DNA of 64,000 nucleotides. Source: Algoriphagus mannitolivorans DSM 15301. GTDB lineage: Bacteria; Bacteroidota; Bacteroidia; Cytophagales; Cyclobacteriaceae. The notes under the pieces were generated by a model. It saw only the letters and a list, made by a program, of their open reading frames with translations, searched no databases and was not told where the DNA came from. Shown in pieces: positions 37,209 through 46,679 of the stretch. A program made the position numbers and the translations under genes. Position 1 is the first letter of the stretch. Every line of letters begins with the position of its first letter. The stretch spans positions 186,001-250,000 of the forward strand of contig NZ_AUBV01000004.1 of NCBI RefSeq assembly GCF_000429425.1, in the 5' to 3' direction.

Positions 37209-38495
37209 TTAGGCGAAAGGTTGGGAAATCGAAGGGCTAGGCTGGGAAAACCAAACCGGACCATCCGCTGTCATATACACACAGTCTTCGTGTCTCACCC
37301 CAAACTCACCGACAATGGAAATATTGGGTTCAATGCTGAAGCACATTCCCGGTTCCAAGATTTGTTTATTGCCCCGGACTGCATTGCCCCATTCATGTCC
37401 GTCCATTCCGATACCATGGCCGGTACGGTGAGGGAGTCCCGGTAATTTGTAATCCGGCCCAAAGCCCGCATCCGTAATGACTTTTCTGGCGGCGGCATCC
37501 ACTGCTTCCAAAGGAGCCCCAATCTGAGCGGCTTTGAATCCTGCTGCTTGGGCTTCTTTTTCGAGATTCCAGATTTCCAGTTGCCGGGCAGTAGGCTCAG
37601 TTCCAAAAACAATAGTCCGACTGATATCCGAATTGTATCCCTGCACTCTGCAACCACAGTCCACCAGTACTACATCACCCTTTTTCAAGATTTGAGGTTG
37701 GGAGCTTCCATGAGGAAAAGCCGAAGCTGGACCAAAATTGGCCAAGGCAAATGCATGTCGGCCTCCCATTTTTTGATGAGCCTGAGCTACAGCTGAGCTG
37801 AAATTAGAAGGGCCTTCCCCCTCCTTTAAAGCGGCAAATCCCAGTTTCATCGCTTCAATAGTTACATTGGTGGCGATCTGCATCAATGCGATTTCCGCAG
37901 GAGATTTGATCATCCGGCAGGGGATGGTGACCGGGTCTGCGCTGACCACTTCAAAGCTCGAAGACACCCTTCTTACGCCATCTGCAATGAAAAAACGTAC
38001 TCTTTCCTCCATCCCGATTTTCCCAGAAGAAACTCCGGAATCCCGGACTGCCTGAACGATTTGGGCATAGGGACTTTCATCTTCTTCCCAAGGGTAGATT
38101 TTTTCTCCCAACTTATTCCCCATAGCGATCAGTTCTTCCAAGCGATCTTCTTCAAATTTGGGACAGACGAAGCTGACGGCTCCTTTGGCAGGAATTACAG
38201 CTACCATGGGTCTTTCGCTTTGGCCCCAGGTCATTCCGGTGAAATAATCCATAGAGGTCCCTGAGTCCAGGACAACACCTGCAATACCGTTCTTGGCCAT
38301 CAGATCCTGAGCCTTGGCCACGCGGGCCTTTCGCTCTTCCAGAGAAATCGGCTGGGCTTCGGCAGCGATATTTTTCAAATTATCCATAGCATGAGTTGAG
38401 GATTTGGAAGTAGAATCTGCAAAAACAGGAGAACCCGCCAACAAGGAGGTTCCTGCTCCCAGGGCAGATACATGGAGGAAATTTCTTCTTTTCAT
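37209..38495 (-). CDS. M24-family Xaa-Pro-type peptidase with Tat-like signal
   Basis: This 428-residue protein has an N-terminal twin-arginine-like signal (KRRNFLHVSALGAGTSLLAG). The C-terminal pita-bread fold carries all five metal ligands: two Asp in VDCGCRVQGYNSDISRT, His in HRTGHGIGMDGHEW, Glu in FSIEPN and Glu in VRHEDCV. The N-terminal creatinase-like domain (~50-185) is present. It probably acts in the periplasm as an aminopeptidase P-like or prolidase-like enzyme with two metal ions. It ends 5 nt from the convergent cyclase gene with no terminator between. Confidence 0.9.
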   Translation of the reverse strand: MKRRNFLHVSALGAGTSLLAGSPVFADSTSKSSTHAMDNLKNIAAEAQPISLEERKARVAKAQDLMAKNGIAGVVLDSGTSMDYFTGMTWGQSERPMVAVIPAKGAVSFVCPKFEEDRLEELIAMGNKLGEKIYPWEEDESPYAQIVQAVRDSGVSSGKIGMEERVRFFIADGVRRVSSSFEVVSADPVTIPCRMIKSPAEIALMQIATNVTIEAMKLGFAALKEGEGPSNFSSAVAQAHQKMGGRHAFALANFGPASAFPHGSSQPQILKKGDVVLVDCGCRVQGYNSDISRTIVFGTEPTARQLEIWNLEKEAQAAGFKAAQIGAPLEAVDAAARKVITDAGFGPDYKLPGLPHRTGHGIGMDGHEWGNAVRGNKQILEPGMCFSIEPNISIVGEFGVRHEDCVYMTADGPVWFSQPSPSISQPFA

Positions 38496-38559
38496 CGATT
38501 GAATTGGTGGTAATTGTATTGAAAATTCAAGATATGGTTTTTATGATCCCAGAGGTAAA

Positions 38560-38671
38560 ATTCTTGCCCCCTGACCTTTGCTCATTGCCTATTGCCCTTT
38601 GCCTCTTGGTACTTGATACTTGATACATTGTACTTGGTACTTAGTACTTGATACTTTGTACTTGGTACTTT
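38560..38671. repeat. heptamer-periodic tandem repeat (16 x 7 bp)
   Basis: Read in steps of seven from 38560, the sequence falls in register for 112 bp. The left units are diverse but mostly end in TTG (ATTCTTG, CCCCCTG, ACCTTTG, CTCATTG, CCTATTG, CCCTTTG, CCTCTTG). From 38609 they become variants of (G/A)TACTTG. It fills the gap between the M24 peptidase and the transglycosylase genes and ends 4 bp before the latter's stop codon. Confidence 0.85.
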
Positions 38672-38675
38672 CCCC

Positions 38676-39614
38676 TCACTCCGGCAATCGAATTTCATAG
38701 ACTCTTCCTCTTTTCACATTCAGGTCTTTATCCCGGAGCCAAGGGTTATAGAGCTTTAGGTTTTTATAATTGCTACCCTGATTTCTGGCCCAACTGGCAA
38801 GGTCTTTTATATCGGAATCTACACGTATGGATCGAAGTGATGGATTTTTGTAATAATCCTTTTCTCTAAGATGGAACCCAAAAGCTCCGGGGTTTTCAAA
38901 AATCACCTTAAAGGCCAGAATCCTAAACAAATATCTGCTAGTCTCCTCATTGAGATAAAGCTGGTAATAATTCTTTTGGAATTGCTCTTCCTGTCTTCTG
39001 GAAAAGCCGGATTGGCCCATGTTGTAGCTGGCAGCCACGGCCGTCCAATCTCCAAATTTAGCATGCGCCTTTAGGAGGTATTTAGCAGCTGCAGCCGTGG
39101 ATTTTTCAAAGTGGTACCGCTCATCCACGTCCTTGCTGATTTCGAGTCCATACTCTTCCCCAGTACTTTCCATAAACTGCCAAAAGCCTCTGGCCCCTGC
39201 GGGTGAAGCAACATTCATCAATCCACTTTCCGCGAGCGCCAAGTATTTGAAATCGGAAGGAATTCCTGCTTCGGATAGAATCCGCTCTATTTCCGGGAAA
39301 AATTTGGCTGATCTTTTCATCAACAAGATCATGTTGGATTCCCAATAGGCATTCACATAAATCTCCCTTTCCAAACGCTCAAAGACATCTGGTTCCTCCA
39401 AAGGCACTTTTTCTCCGGCAAAAGTCAATTCCTTAGGCAAGTCAAAAAGCCTGATGGAATCTCGGGATGAGGATGGATAATGCACAATGGGCTGCTCCTG
39501 AAACCGGGATTCCTCCTGGGGAATTTCCGGAGTTTTGGACCAATAGGCCAAAGCAGCCAAAAAAACGGCGACACAACAAAAAATATAGAGCGATATAAGG
39601 TGAAATCGGGGCAT
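38676..39614 (-). CDS. MltD-like lytic transglycosylase
   Basis: This 312-residue protein cleaves peptidoglycan glycan strands to 1,6-anhydro ends, judging from its SLT domain. The catalytic Glu lies in YLALAESGLMNVASPAGARGFWQF, followed by the AAASYNMGQSG motif. An N-terminal hydrophobic segment (residues 5-25) serves as signal or membrane anchor. No LysM domain follows, unlike E. coli MltD; the C-terminus ends with a short YEIRLPE β segment. It is in a minus-strand series with the M24 gene, separated by the heptamer repeat. Confidence 0.9.
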   Translation of the reverse strand: MPRFHLISLYIFCCVAVFLAALAYWSKTPEIPQEESRFQEQPIVHYPSSSRDSIRLFDLPKELTFAGEKVPLEEPDVFERLEREIYVNAYWESNMILLMKRSAKFFPEIERILSEAGIPSDFKYLALAESGLMNVASPAGARGFWQFMESTGEEYGLEISKDVDERYHFEKSTAAAAKYLLKAHAKFGDWTAVAASYNMGQSGFSRRQEEQFQKNYYQLYLNEETSRYLFRILAFKVIFENPGAFGFHLREKDYYKNPSLRSIRVDSDIKDLASWARNQGSNYKNLKLYNPWLRDKDLNVKRGRVYEIRLPE

Positions 39615-39655
39615 AAATGAACAACGAAGAAGTCAAGCTTAAGGTAAGCTACTTC

Positions 39656-40150
39656 TCAAAAAATACCCAATAACTTTTTGCGAGTGGCTTTTTTAATTTC
39701 ATCCCGTTGACTCAAAAACTCTTCCTCGGAGGCAAAAACTCGATTTAAGTCACAAGTGGAAGTGGAAAGCGTTCCATATTGGCCTTCGTAAGCAAAAATC
39801 AGAATTTTTTCACCAGGCCTAAAAAAATCTCCACAAAAGGTCCAACCATTATTCATGACCAAATAACCCTCTTGGATGAAGTTAGAAACCTTCCCCTTGA
39901 ATACCTCTTTAACCTTCAACTTAGGATGATAACCACCTTTTAGGAAATATTGAGAGTTGTGTAAAGCGTAAATGGTGTCTTCAAAACCTTCGATTTGATT
40001 ATCTACCAAGCTTTCAACCTCGGCGTAAAAAATGTAAGGATAGTTTTTGGCCCATTCCTTCAAAGTATGCGGTCCAAAAATGCACTCACAGGCTTTCGCA
40101 GGTGAATAAATCAAGATTGAAAAAAATAAAAACAAGCAGACTTTCTTCAT
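39656..40150 (-). CDS. secreted TIMP/NTR-like protein with N-terminal CEC
   Basis: This 164-residue protein has a signal peptide ending at about A20 (FSILIYSPAKA). The mature part starts CECIFGPHTLKEWAKNYPYIFYAEVESLV. That start, with Cys at or next to the mature N-terminus and an oligosaccharide-binding-like β-barrel pattern (VFKGKV), resembles the netrin/TIMP fold. Further Cys occur in WTFCGDF and STSTCDL and may form disulfides. It lies 3 nt downstream of the GH3-family gene, so it is probably in the same transcript. Binding partner and function are unknown. Confidence 0.72.
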   Translation of the reverse strand: MKKVCLFLFFSILIYSPAKACECIFGPHTLKEWAKNYPYIFYAEVESLVDNQIEGFEDTIYALHNSQYFLKGGYHPKLKVKEVFKGKVSNFIQEGYLVMNNGWTFCGDFFRPGEKILIFAYEGQYGTLSTSTCDLNRVFASEEEFLSQRDEIKKATRKKLLGIF

Positions 40151-40153
40151 CGC

Positions 40154-41674
40154 TTACCCCATCATCCCCAAAATCTCATCAATATACTCCCTGGAATTAG
40201 CCAATCTGGGCACTTTAAACTGCCCTCCCAATTTGCCTTTTTTTCCCAGCCAAGCTTCAAAAAGCCCATGAGGAGCTGCATGTAATACCAGGCGTTTCAG
40301 GGCCAGATCCTTGTACCTTTTGGCATCGTAGTCGGAATTGATCTGCCGGAGTTTTTCATCCAGAAGGTTTCCAAACTGTTCCAAGGATTCCGGTTCCTTT
40401 TTAAATTCCACGACCCATTCATGGGCCCCTTTGGATCCATTCCCTTCAAAAAATACCGGCGCAGCCGTGAAATTGGTAATCGTAGCCCCCGTCTGCTCAC
40501 AGGCAAACTGGATGGCTGATTCTGCATTTTCTACAATGACTTCCTCTCCAAAAGCATTGATAAAATGCTTGGTTCTACCTGATATTTTGAATCGGTAGGG
40601 AGTAGAAGAGGTAAACTTGATGGTGTCTCCGATTTTGTATCGCCAAAGCCCTCCATTAGTGGAAATCACCAAGGCATAGTTTTTTCCTATTTCCACATCT
40701 TTCAAGGAAATTACCTCTGGATTTTCCTTATCCCACTCTTCCATAGGAATGAATTCATAAAAAATCCCGTAGTCCAGCAGAAGCAGCAATTCCTCGGAAT
40801 CCGGCTGATCCTGAATCCCAAAGAATCCTTCAGAGGCATTGTAAGTTTCCATATACCTCATTTTATCAGAAGGAATAAGTTCCTTAAACAAGTTTCGATA
40901 CGGACCAAAAGCCACCGCTCCATGGAAAAACACCTCCAGATTCGGCCAAACTTCAAGGATATTTTTGGCCTTTTTGATTTCTAAAATCCGCTGTAGGAGA
41001 ACCAAAGTCCAAGTCGGAACACCGGCGATGGAAGTGACATTTTCATCCATAGTCTCCCGGGCCATTTTCTCGATTTTGGTTTCCCAGTCCCCCATCAAGG
41101 CCGTCTCCAAACCTGGAGTTCGGGCAAACTGGGCCCAGATGGGCAGATTCTGCATGATAACCGCCGAGACATCCCCTGCCTTGGCAGAACCGCCAGGATT
41201 GAGCGGATTTTTTTCCAAAGTCCCGCCGATGGATAGACTCTTACCGGTAAAAAGCTTGGTGTCCGGAAAGGTGCTTACATACAGGGAAACCATATCTTTT
41301 CCTCCTTTATAATGGCATTCTTCAAGACTTTCTTCAGATACGGGTATGTACTTACTGCGACTGGAAGTCGTCCCTGAGGATTTGGCAAACCATTCGATGT
41401 CTGAGCTCCAAATGATCTGCTGCTGTCCTTTCATCGTTTTTTCGATGTATGGCTTAAAAGTCTCATATTCAAAAAGTGGTACCTGTTTGGCAAAGTCTTC
41501 ATAAGATTTGATCTTCGAAAAACCATATTCCCTTCCAAAATCGGTTGCTCTGCCTTCCTGAATCAAATACCAAAAAGTAGAATCCTGGACTTCCAGGGGA
41601 TTGTTTTTGAGATTTTCAATTTGACCCAGACGGCTTTTAAAAATCCAAGTCATAAAGCTATTGAGCACTTCCAT
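40154..41674 (-). CDS. GH3-family acyl-adenylating protein
   Basis: This 506-residue protein belongs to the GH3 family, known from plant enzymes that adenylate a carboxylic acid and conjugate it to an amine. Motifs include the phosphate-binding loop SSGTTSSRSKYIP (residues 99-111), YNASEGFFGIQ and VISTNGGLWRYKIGDTIKF. Bacterial members are common in Bacteroidota, and their substrates are mostly unknown. Its ATG overlaps the lptB TGA by one base (TGATG), which suggests translational coupling with the LPS export ATPase. Confidence 0.88.
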   Translation of the reverse strand: MEVLNSFMTWIFKSRLGQIENLKNNPLEVQDSTFWYLIQEGRATDFGREYGFSKIKSYEDFAKQVPLFEYETFKPYIEKTMKGQQQIIWSSDIEWFAKSSGTTSSRSKYIPVSEESLEECHYKGGKDMVSLYVSTFPDTKLFTGKSLSIGGTLEKNPLNPGGSAKAGDVSAVIMQNLPIWAQFARTPGLETALMGDWETKIEKMARETMDENVTSIAGVPTWTLVLLQRILEIKKAKNILEVWPNLEVFFHGAVAFGPYRNLFKELIPSDKMRYMETYNASEGFFGIQDQPDSEELLLLLDYGIFYEFIPMEEWDKENPEVISLKDVEIGKNYALVISTNGGLWRYKIGDTIKFTSSTPYRFKISGRTKHFINAFGEEVIVENAESAIQFACEQTGATITNFTAAPVFFEGNGSKGAHEWVVEFKKEPESLEQFGNLLDEKLRQINSDYDAKRYKDLALKRLVLHAAPHGLFEAWLGKKGKLGGQFKVPRLANSREYIDEILGMMG

Positions 41675-42411
41675 CAGTTAAAAACTTTGCGTTTTAACTC
41701 AAACTGACTACCCAAATAAACTTTTCTTACCTGCTCGTCAGCGGCCAATTCCTCCGCAGTTCCGGCTTTGAGCAATCTACCTTCAAACATCAGATACGCC
41801 CTGTCTGTGATGGAAAGGGTCTCATTCACATTATGATCGGTGATCAGAATACCGATATTTTTGGTCTTGAGCTTAGCTACAATGGTTTGGATTTCCTCCA
41901 CGGCAATGGGATCCACTCCTGCAAATGGTTCATCCAACAGGACGAATTTGGGATCTACTGCCAAGGCTCGGGCGATTTCAGTCCGTCTTCGCTCACCTCC
42001 TGAAAGCACCATTCCGAGGTTTTTGCGGACATGGGTCAAGCTGAATTCCTCCAGCAGCATCTCCACTTTTTCCTTTTGCTGGGCTTTGGGTAAGTTGGTC
42101 ATTTCCAGTACAGCGAGGATGTTTTCCTCTACGGAAAGCTTCCTGAACACAGAGGCTTCCTGTGCCAGATACCCGATTCCCAGCTTGGCCCGCTTGTACA
42201 TGGGAAGGCTGGTGATTTCCTCCTTATCCAAAAAAATCTTCCCCTCATTGGGCTGCACCAAGCCCACGATCATGTAAAAGGAAGTGGTTTTCCCGGCACC
42301 ATTTGGGCCCAAAAGCCCTACAATTTCACCCTGATTAACTTCCACAGAGATGTCGTTGACCACGCGGCGGCCTTTGTAAATTTTGACGAGGTGTTCGGCT
42401 CGGAGCAGCAT
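41674..42411 (-). CDS. lptB: LPS export ABC transporter ATPase (LptB)
   Basis: LptB powers extraction of lipopolysaccharide from the inner membrane with LptFG. The ATG at 42411 gives 245 residues starting [20 protein letters not shown]. An upstream in-frame TTG at 42420 would overlap recJ and is less likely. Walker A is GPNGAGKTT (35-43), the signature VLSGGERRR, and Walker [14 protein letters not shown]. recJ ends 1 nt before this start, and the GH3 gene overlaps its stop. The other Lpt genes are not in the window. Confidence 0.95.
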   Translation of the reverse strand: MLLRAEHLVKIYKGRRVVNDISVEVNQGEIVGLLGPNGAGKTTSFYMIVGLVQPNEGKIFLDKEEITSLPMYKRAKLGIGYLAQEASVFRKLSVEENILAVLEMTNLPKAQQKEKVEMLLEEFSLTHVRKNLGMVLSGGERRRTEIARALAVDPKFVLLDEPFAGVDPIAVEEIQTIVAKLKTKNIGILITDHNVNETLSITDRAYLMFEGRLLKAGTAEELAADEQVRKVYLGSQFELKRKVFN

Positions 42412-42412
42412 A

Positions 42413-44137
42413 TCAGTCAAATTTGATGTCTTTCACGTAGAGTTGCAAACTACTTTTATCCCGGAAAAAATTCTCCCTAAGTTCTGCCAATATATCAAAT
42501 CTCATCTTCCCACGAAGCAAATTCACCGTAGTCAAATCAGGATCTTTCATCCGGTCTGCCATGCCGAAGCCCAGACATACCGGGGTAGTCACCTGACCAT
42601 CTTGGACGATTTTGAACCTCAAATGCTTGTCTTTGAGCACCGTAACCTCCTCCGCATACACATTGTTGATCCGGAATACCGGCTCGGTATTCCCCGGTCC
42701 AAAAGGAGCCATTTGCTTGAGAATATTGTAAAATTTATAGTTGATCTGATCCAAAAGTAGAACATCATCGACTTCGATCACCGGTTTACGGTGAACCTCT
42801 TCAATCCGACTTCGGACCACCGATTCAAATTTGGCCTGGAATGCCGGGACATTTTCTACTGACATGGTCAGACCCGCGGCATATTTATGTCCTCCAAACT
42901 GATCCAGCAATTCGGCACATTCTGCGATGGCCTCGTAAATATCAAAATCCACCACCGAGCGGGCGCTTCCGGTGGCCTTATTATTCGACTCAGTGAGGAT
43001 AATTGTCGGCCGATAGTATTTTTCAATGCACCTGCTGGCCACGATCCCGATCACTCCCTTGTGCCAATCTTCTTTGAATAATACAGTCGAGTTCCACTCA
43101 GCCTCTTCTTCCCGGATAGCCAGCATTTCGAAAGCTTCCTTGGTGATGTTTTCATCAAAATTCCTCCGGGTGGCATTGACTTCGTCCACTGACTTTGCCC
43201 GGAGAATCGCCTCCTCCAAGTTGGATGAAATCAATAGCTCCACTGAGGCTTTAGCATGCTCCAGACGACCTGAGGCATTGATCCTTGGCCCAATTTTGAA
43301 GACAATGTCTGAGATTTGGATTTCCTTTTCGACTTTGGCTTGGAGGATGAGGGCTTTCAAACCCGGCCGTGGAGTATTATTAATCCGGTCCAACCCATAG
43401 TAGGCCAGAATACGGTTTTCACCGGTAATCGGAACAATATCCGCGGCAATACTCACCGCCAGGAGATCCAAATACGGGTATAAGGCAGATTCCTCTATTC
43501 CGTGCGTCTTGGCATAAGCCTGGATCAGCTTAAAGCCAACTCCGCAGCCGCTGAGTTCTTTATAGGGATAATTACAATCAGAACGCTTGGCATCCAATAC
43601 TGCCACTGCAGCAGGCAATTCCTCTCCGGGAGTATGGTGATCACAAATGATAAAATCCACTCCGAGCTCTTTGGCAAGCCTTACCTTGTCGATGGCTTTG
43701 ATCCCGCAATCCAGAGAAATAATTAGCGAAAAGCCCAAATCAGCAGCATTTCTTACTCCCCGTTCTGAAACTCCGTATCCTTCCTTATACCGATCGGGAA
43801 TGTAAAAATCCACGTGGGGATAGAAGCTTTTCAAAAAGCTGTACATCAAGGCCACAGCCGTGGTGCCATCTACATCGTAGTCCCCGTAAACCATGATTTT
43901 TTCATGGTTTAAGACCGCTTTTTCAATTCGGTCCACAGCTTGGTCCATATCCTTCATCAGAAAAGGATCATGGAGCTGACTGAGGCTGGGGCGGAAATAG
44001 TCCTTTGCCTGATCAAAATTCTCCACGCCTCTATTGATCAGCATATTGGCCAAGGTAGGATTGATATTAATCTCCTTACCCAGCCTTTCTATAGCTGCTT
44101 GAGAAGTTTTGGGTTTCAGTTTCCAGATGTACTCCAT
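42413..44137 (-). CDS. recJ: single-stranded-DNA-specific exonuclease RecJ
   Basis: RecJ degrades ssDNA 5'-3' in recombination and repair. The 574-residue protein has the DHH-family motifs GDYDVDG (85-91), SLDCG and DHH (166-168), then the DHHA1 domain with [10 protein letters not shown] and a C-terminal OB-type domain. Length is standard. It is co-directional with lptB, whose start lies 1 nt past the recJ stop. Confidence 0.97.
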   Translation of the reverse strand: MEYIWKLKPKTSQAAIERLGKEININPTLANMLINRGVENFDQAKDYFRPSLSQLHDPFLMKDMDQAVDRIEKAVLNHEKIMVYGDYDVDGTTAVALMYSFLKSFYPHVDFYIPDRYKEGYGVSERGVRNAADLGFSLIISLDCGIKAIDKVRLAKELGVDFIICDHHTPGEELPAAVAVLDAKRSDCNYPYKELSGCGVGFKLIQAYAKTHGIEESALYPYLDLLAVSIAADIVPITGENRILAYYGLDRINNTPRPGLKALILQAKVEKEIQISDIVFKIGPRINASGRLEHAKASVELLISSNLEEAILRAKSVDEVNATRRNFDENITKEAFEMLAIREEEAEWNSTVLFKEDWHKGVIGIVASRCIEKYYRPTIILTESNNKATGSARSVVDFDIYEAIAECAELLDQFGGHKYAAGLTMSVENVPAFQAKFESVVRSRIEEVHRKPVIEVDDVLLLDQINYKFYNILKQMAPFGPGNTEPVFRINNVYAEEVTVLKDKHLRFKIVQDGQVTTPVCLGFGMADRMKDPDLTTVNLLRGKMRFDILAELRENFFRDKSSLQLYVKDIKFD

Positions 44138-44229
44138 AGGGTAAAATTACAAAAGTAAAAGGAAGAGATTTCTCCCTGATTTTGGAATTGGGTGATAGAC
44201 TTTAAGCGGTCATTGGCCTCAAAAAGTTT

Positions 44230-44436
44230 CTAATGCCCGAAATTTCGACGCTTTTTTTCTTGTCGATAATAATACAGAAATAGAAGAGGAGAAATTAGGG
44301 CTCGAAGTTTCCATGCATTTTTCTCATGAAAGCTTAATCCTGAATCTGCATTGACCTCTCGGTACATCTTGACCGCTGCAATACAATGTCCCAAAACCGC
44401 GATCAAAAGAATGGAATAAATTACCAACTCTCTCAT
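44230..44436 (-). CDS. small membrane protein (68 aa)
   Basis: This 68-residue protein has a hydrophobic N-terminal helix (LVIYSILLIAVLGHCIAAV, residues 4-22) and a second one around residues 46-57 (LRALISPLLFLYYY), then a basic tail (RQEKKRRNFGH). It begins 1 nt after the prmA stop, so it is coupled to that gene. The family is not recognised. Confidence 0.66.
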   Translation of the reverse strand: MRELVIYSILLIAVLGHCIAAVKMYREVNADSGLSFHEKNAWKLRALISPLLFLYYYRQEKKRRNFGH

Positions 44437-44437
44437 T

Positions 44438-45265
44438 TTATTTCTTTTGAAGAATCAAAGCTGCCCAATTATCCTTGGTAGAGGATTCTAGCAGCTCTAA
44501 ACCCAAAGGCTTTGCTACCTCCAGGAGATCCTGAATATCTTCCGAGTAAAATCCACTCAAAAGCAAATAGCCCTGTGGCTCAAGAAGCTCAGCATAGATC
44601 TGCATTTCGTCCAGCAGAACATTCTTATTGATATTGGCAAGGACAATGTCAAAAGGTCCTTGTGGATTCACATCTCTGATGGTACCCAAGCCCATTCGGG
44701 TACTGAGTCCGTTCAGGTCAAAGTTCTCATTACCATTTTCCACACACCAATCATCGATATCAAAAGCCTCTACTGCACTGGCTCCCAGAAGATGTGCCAT
44801 AATGGCCAAAATCCCTGTGCCAGAACCAACATCCAAAACTCTTTTCCCGGCATGATCCAATCGCCCTTGATGCTTGAGCATTTGGAAAGTTGTGGCATGG
44901 TGGCCAGTACCAAATGACATTTTGGGATTAATCACAATTTCATGGCGAAATCCTGGTTTGGATTCATGAAAAGACGCCCTAACATAGACCAAGTCATCCA
45001 CTGAAATGGGATCATAGTTTTTTTCCCATTCTTGATTCCAGTTGACTTTAGGCATTTTCCCTTCCGTCAGAGAAATCTCCGCAGCTTCCTGATATCCTTC
45101 TATCACCCGCTGGAATTCCTCCCGATCGAAATCCGCTTCCTGAGCGTAAGCATCAATACCCTCTTCCGTTTCCAGAAATGAGTCAAAACCGATTTCTGCC
45201 AACTCGGCAATCAGGATTTCCCGAAACTCCTCTTTACATTTGATCTTAAACTCTAAATAGTCCAT
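44438..45265 (-). CDS. prmA: ribosomal protein L11 methyltransferase (PrmA)
   Basis: PrmA trimethylates ribosomal protein L11 using S-adenosylmethionine. I choose the ATG at 45265 (MDYLEFKIKC; 275 residues) over an upstream frame opening at 45307, because PrmA begins with this strand. Motifs are MSFGTGHHATT, LDVGSGTGILAI (SAM loop) and the catalytic-site loop DIVLANINKNVL. The N-terminal L11-binding domain is present. A hairpin lies in the 79-nt gap after tpiA. Confidence 0.95.
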   Translation of the reverse strand: MDYLEFKIKCKEEFREILIAELAEIGFDSFLETEEGIDAYAQEADFDREEFQRVIEGYQEAAEISLTEGKMPKVNWNQEWEKNYDPISVDDLVYVRASFHESKPGFRHEIVINPKMSFGTGHHATTFQMLKHQGRLDHAGKRVLDVGSGTGILAIMAHLLGASAVEAFDIDDWCVENGNENFDLNGLSTRMGLGTIRDVNPQGPFDIVLANINKNVLLDEMQIYAELLEPQGYLLLSGFYSEDIQDLLEVAKPLGLELLESSTKDNWAALILQKK

Positions 45266-45292
45266 GGTATGGGTAAGGTAGGATAAAGAAGA

Positions 45293-45312
45293 GGTCTGTG
45301 CGGACACAGACC
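45293..45312 (-). terminator. possible weak terminator between tpiA and prmA
   Basis: GGTCTGTG (45293-45300) and CACAGACC (45305-45312) form a perfect 8-bp stem with a 4-nt loop. On the minus strand it is followed by TCTTCTTTATCC, a broken T-rich tract, so it would be a leaky terminator or processing hairpin. Confidence 0.45.
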
Positions 45313-45344
45313 CAGGTATTCATTTAGATATTTCTATTAAGAAC

Positions 45345-46106
45345 TTAGAATGACTTCGCAATGTCGATGAAGTCTCTGGACTTCAGAGATGCCCCACCGA
45401 TCAGTCCTCCATCCACATCCGGTTTGGAGAAAAGCTCTTTGGCATTGCCTGGATTTGCACTTCCTCCGTACAGGATGGAAGTATTCTCAGCAATCTCTTT
45501 TCCATACTTGGAGGAGATATGACGTCTAAGTGCTAAGTGCATCTCCTGTGCTTGGTCAGCGGAAGCTGTCTTTCCTGTACCAATTGCCCAGATGGGCTCA
45601 TAGGCTATGACCACTTTGGAAAAATCCTCAGGAGATAGGTCAAACAAGCTCTGAGTAAGTTGGAATTTTACATTAGGCTCATGGGTTCCGGCGGTTCTGA
45701 TTTCGAGAGATTCCCCACAGCAAAATATCGGTGTCAATCCGTTGGCCAGTGCCTGTTTTACTTTGACCGCCAAAAGCTCGTTGGATTCTTTGAAATACTC
45801 TCTTCTCTCAGAGTGGCCCAAAATCACGTACTGCACTCCGAAGGAAGCTAAAATTTTTGCTGACACTTCGCCGGTAAAAGCTCCTGATTCTTTGTCGGAG
45901 CAGTTTTGTGCACCCAAGCCTATGCCGGGGGTATCTCCGATCAATTTTTTTACGGGATGGATATGCGGAAATGGAGGGTTGAGAACAAGAGTCACATCTT
46001 TGACTGCTTCATCCTTAAACATGTTGACAATTTCGGAAGTCAGCTTTTGGCCTTCGTCGAATGTCATGTTCATTTTCCAGTTTCCAGCAACGATTTTTTT
46101 TCTCAT
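45345..46106 (-). CDS. tpiA: triosephosphate isomerase
   Basis: This enzyme interconverts dihydroxyacetone phosphate and glyceraldehyde-3-phosphate in glycolysis and gluconeogenesis. The 253-residue protein has catalytic K11 (GNWKMN), H98 (ILGHSERRE) and E170 ([11 protein letters not shown]), plus the phosphate loop YGGSANPGN. It is the first gene of a long minus-strand series and diverges from recX. Confidence 0.98.
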   Translation of the reverse strand: MRKKIVAGNWKMNMTFDEGQKLTSEIVNMFKDEAVKDVTLVLNPPFPHIHPVKKLIGDTPGIGLGAQNCSDKESGAFTGEVSAKILASFGVQYVILGHSERREYFKESNELLAVKVKQALANGLTPIFCCGESLEIRTAGTHEPNVKFQLTQSLFDLSPEDFSKVVIAYEPIWAIGTGKTASADQAQEMHLALRRHISSKYGKEIAENTSILYGGSANPGNAKELFSKPDVDGGLIGGASLKSRDFIDIAKSF

Positions 46107-46125
46107 GAGAGCTTTTGATTTATGG

Positions 46126-46157
46126 TTTGAAAAAACTTGAGCAGTGGGTATTTTGGC
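46126..46157 (+). promoter_or_regulatory. possible recX promoter
   Basis: TTTG (46126-46129) is followed after 19 nt by a TATTTTGG sequence beginning at 46149, an imperfect match to TAnnTTTG. It lies 16 nt before the chosen recX start, which implies a very short leader. Confidence 0.35.
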
Positions 46158-46172
46158 TTAAAATTACCAAAA

Positions 46173-46679
46173 ATGTCCACTTGGGGAAAAAATAACCCGG
46201 ATCAAAACCCAAAAAAGTCCTGGACCCTTCAGGAGGCCAAAGGAAAACTGGAAACTTTTTGTGCCTATCAGGAGCGCTGTGCCTGGGAGGTGAGAAGGAA
46301 ACTTTTTGAAAAAGGGATCCAAGGCGAAACAGTCGAAAAACTGGTAGAGGAGCTCATTAAAGACGGGTTTCTACACGAAGAACGCTTTGCAAGATCCTTT
46401 GCAAGGGGAAAATTCCGTCTGAAAAAATGGGGAAAAAACCGGATCGTGCAGGAGTTAAAACTCAGGCATATCAGTCCTGAAAATATTCGAAAAGGGATTT
46501 CTGAAATCGACCCTGAGGAATATTACGATACCCTGCTCTCCCAAACCGAAAAGAAATGGGAAAAAACGACCGAAAAAGATCCTTACAAAAAGAAATTCAA
46601 AGTGCTCCAGTTCCTAATGAGCAAAGGATTTGAGCAGGATTTGGTTCAGGAAGCAATTGCCAGTATTCAGTCTCAATAA
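46173..46679 (+). CDS. recX: regulatory protein RecX
   Basis: RecX restrains RecA filaments. From the ATG at 46173 (MSTWGKNNPDQ) it has 168 residues; an upstream TTG at 46137 in the same frame is less likely. The family shows here as repeated three-helix units: CAYQERCAWEVRRKLFEKG, LIKDGFLHEERFARSFARGKFRLKKWGKNRIVQELK and KVLQFLMSKGFEQDLVQEAI. recA is not nearby. Its end overlaps the convergent carotenoid desaturase gene by 7 nt. Confidence 0.92.
   Translation: MSTWGKNNPDQNPKKSWTLQEAKGKLETFCAYQERCAWEVRRKLFEKGIQGETVEKLVEELIKDGFLHEERFARSFARGKFRLKKWGKNRIVQELKLRHISPENIRKGISEIDPEEYYDTLLSQTEKKWEKTTEKDPYKKKFKVLQFLMSKGFEQDLVQEAIASIQSQ

Noticed and set aside
38560-38671. Heptamer tract considered as a CRISPR array
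   Set aside because: The unit is 7 bp with no spacers and there are no cas genes.
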